Assembly: GCA_003157715.1 (NCBI GenBank)
Contig: PMKK01000070.1
Coordinates: 20,956-29,308, forward strand
Source: Actinomycetota bacterium
Lineage (GTDB): Bacteria; Actinomycetota; Thermoleophilia; UBA2241
Direction of reading: 5' to 3'
Length of the DNA: 8,353 nt
A model generated the notes under the pieces. It did not search any database, was not told the DNA's origin, and worked only from the letters and a program-made list of their open reading frames with translations. Shown here piece by piece: positions 7,503 through 8,353 of this stretch (positions within the stretch are counted from its first letter, which is position 1; the number at the start of each line of letters is the position of its first letter). The translations under genes and the position numbers were made by a program.

Positions 7503-7806
7503 AGGGGGAAGGTCTCGAACAGAAGGCAGGCACCCCAGGACCGGCGCCGCGCTCCCGCCTCGAGCCGTTCGCCCAAGCCGACCTAGCGAAAGACAGGCTC
7601 ATGAACCTAACGTCCGCCGCCCATTGGCCTGCTGCCGCCATGGCAGGCGTGTCTGCTGCCGACCCGCTCCTCGCCACCGGGGCCGGGACCGTCGAGACCT
7701 CGAAGAAGTCAGTTTCTCCAGTGCGCGCCGCCTGGGCGCGAAAGGAGTGAGATCTTCCGCCCCCAGGCGTACCGTCATGATGCCTGACAGGCAGGCGAGT
7801 GTCACC

Positions 7807-8353
7807 GTGAGCGAGCGCAAGACAGACAGACCCGACGAGCACGCACTGAACATGGAGGGCCTCGAAGAAGTAGACGCCCTCGTGGCCGAGGGCCGCGAGC
7901 AGGGCTATCTGAACGCCGAACGTGTCTCCGACGTGCTGCGCGATGCCGAGCTGGATGCCGGCCAGATCGACGACTTCCTGCTCCTTCTGCACGAAGTCGG
8001 GATCGAGGTGATCGAGACCGAGGCGCCGCTCGGCGGCGTTGCCCGGCAGGCCGACGACGCCGTCGAAGAATCGGCCGCCCCGCTCGATCTCTCCGTGAAG
8101 ACGCCCACCCTCGACCCCGTCCGCATGTACCTCGGCAAGATCGGCAAGGTGCCCCTGCTCACCGCCGCGCAGGAGGTCTCGCTGGCCAAGCGCATCGAGC
8201 GCGACGACCCGGCGGCCAAGCGCGCGATGATCGAGGCCAACCTGCGCCTCGTGGTGTCGATCGCCAAGCGCTACTCCCGCAGCAGCATGCCGATCCTCGA
8301 CCTCATTCAGGAGGGCAACCTCGGGCTGATGCGCGCGGTCGAGAAGTTCGACT
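7807..8353 (+). CDS. rpoD: Primary-type RNA polymerase sigma factor (3' partial)
   Basis: The first 182 codons of a sigma-70 family protein that runs off the window. Residues about 16-68 resemble region 1.1 ([17 protein letters not shown], then [16 protein letters not shown]), which is typical of group 1 sigma factors. After a short acidic linker, region 1.2 starts at [17 protein letters not shown] (103-119), followed by EVSLAKRIE and the start of region 2 ([14 protein letters not shown], 143-156; [18 protein letters not shown], 165-182). It would direct RNA polymerase to housekeeping promoters. The block SRSSMP (157-162) replaces the more usual glycine-containing turn. GTG 7807 was chosen for the AGGCGAG seven bases upstream; ATG 7777, ATG 7780 and ATG 7852 are alternatives, and codon use before 7852 is weak. 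Regions 2.3-4 are outside the window, so a group 2 sigma factor is still possible. Confidence 0.85.
   Translation, partial: MSERKTDRPDEHALNMEGLEEVDALVAEGREQGYLNAERVSDVLRDAELDAGQIDDFLLLLHEVGIEVIETEAPLGGVARQADDAVEESAAPLDLSVKTPTLDPVRMYLGKIGKVPLLTAAQEVSLAKRIERDDPAAKRAMIEANLRLVVSIAKRYSRSSMPILDLIQEGNLGLMRAVEKFD

Larger units (their letters stand above)
7386..7806 (+). other. Non-coding leader and promoter region upstream of the sigma factor gene
   Basis: These 421 bases separate the cyclase stop from the sigma factor start. I see no clear terminator after the cyclase. The stretch carries a candidate promoter (7475-7502), two mutually exclusive stem-loops (7439-7496) and AAAGGAG at 7741-7747 that is not followed by a usable start at normal spacing. 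A 49-codon frame (7601-7750) is open but has poor codon bias. The sigma factor frame itself stays open through much of the region, so a longer N-terminus cannot be excluded; ATG codons at 7777 and 7780 are in frame. Confidence 0.5.

Noticed and set aside
7601..7750. 49-codon ORF beginning [10 protein letters not shown] upstream of the sigma factor
   Set aside because: Third-position G+C is clearly lower than in the real genes, the Shine-Dalgarno spacing is poor and no family is recognised. It remains possible but unsupported.

Overview
The window is about 70% G+C and densely coding, with GTG starts and ATGA start/stop overlaps. This fits a high-GC bacterium. The partial sigma factor at the right end looks like those of deep Actinobacteriota (Thermoleophilia-like), but a phylum cannot be fixed from this sequence alone.

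Left half (1-4865, + strand): one tightly coupled operon for oxidising 2-oxoacids to acyl-CoA. It begins inside the 3' end of an ADP-forming acyl-CoA synthetase alpha subunit. Next comes a 751-residue fusion of a pyruvate:ferredoxin oxidoreductase (POR) gamma domain, a GltD-like FAD/NAD(P)H oxidoreductase and a C-terminal 2x[4Fe-4S] ferredoxin. It is followed by the POR alpha subunit (porA) and the TPP-binding beta subunit (porB). All three gene junctions are 4-base ATGA overlaps. I infer that the complex converts a 2-oxoacid, probably pyruvate or a related acid, plus CoA to acyl-CoA and passes electrons through its own flavin module to NAD(P)+. The neighbouring synthetase could then recover ATP from the acyl-CoA. 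At the first junction a 26-bp unit is tandemly duplicated. This creates two identical nine-codon mini-ORFs, each joined to the next by an ATGA overlap, ahead of the real fusion start.

Middle (4866-6374): a strong hairpin separates the operon from a convergent zinc-free MDR reductase of the CurA/alkenal reductase type. Behind it lies a 359-bp divergent intergenic region with clustered dyads.

Right (6375-8353): a soluble PAS-GGDEF diguanylate cyclase with intact catalytic and inhibitory sites, a 421-bp non-coding stretch with a candidate promoter and competing stem-loops, and the first 182 codons of a primary-type sigma factor that runs off the window.
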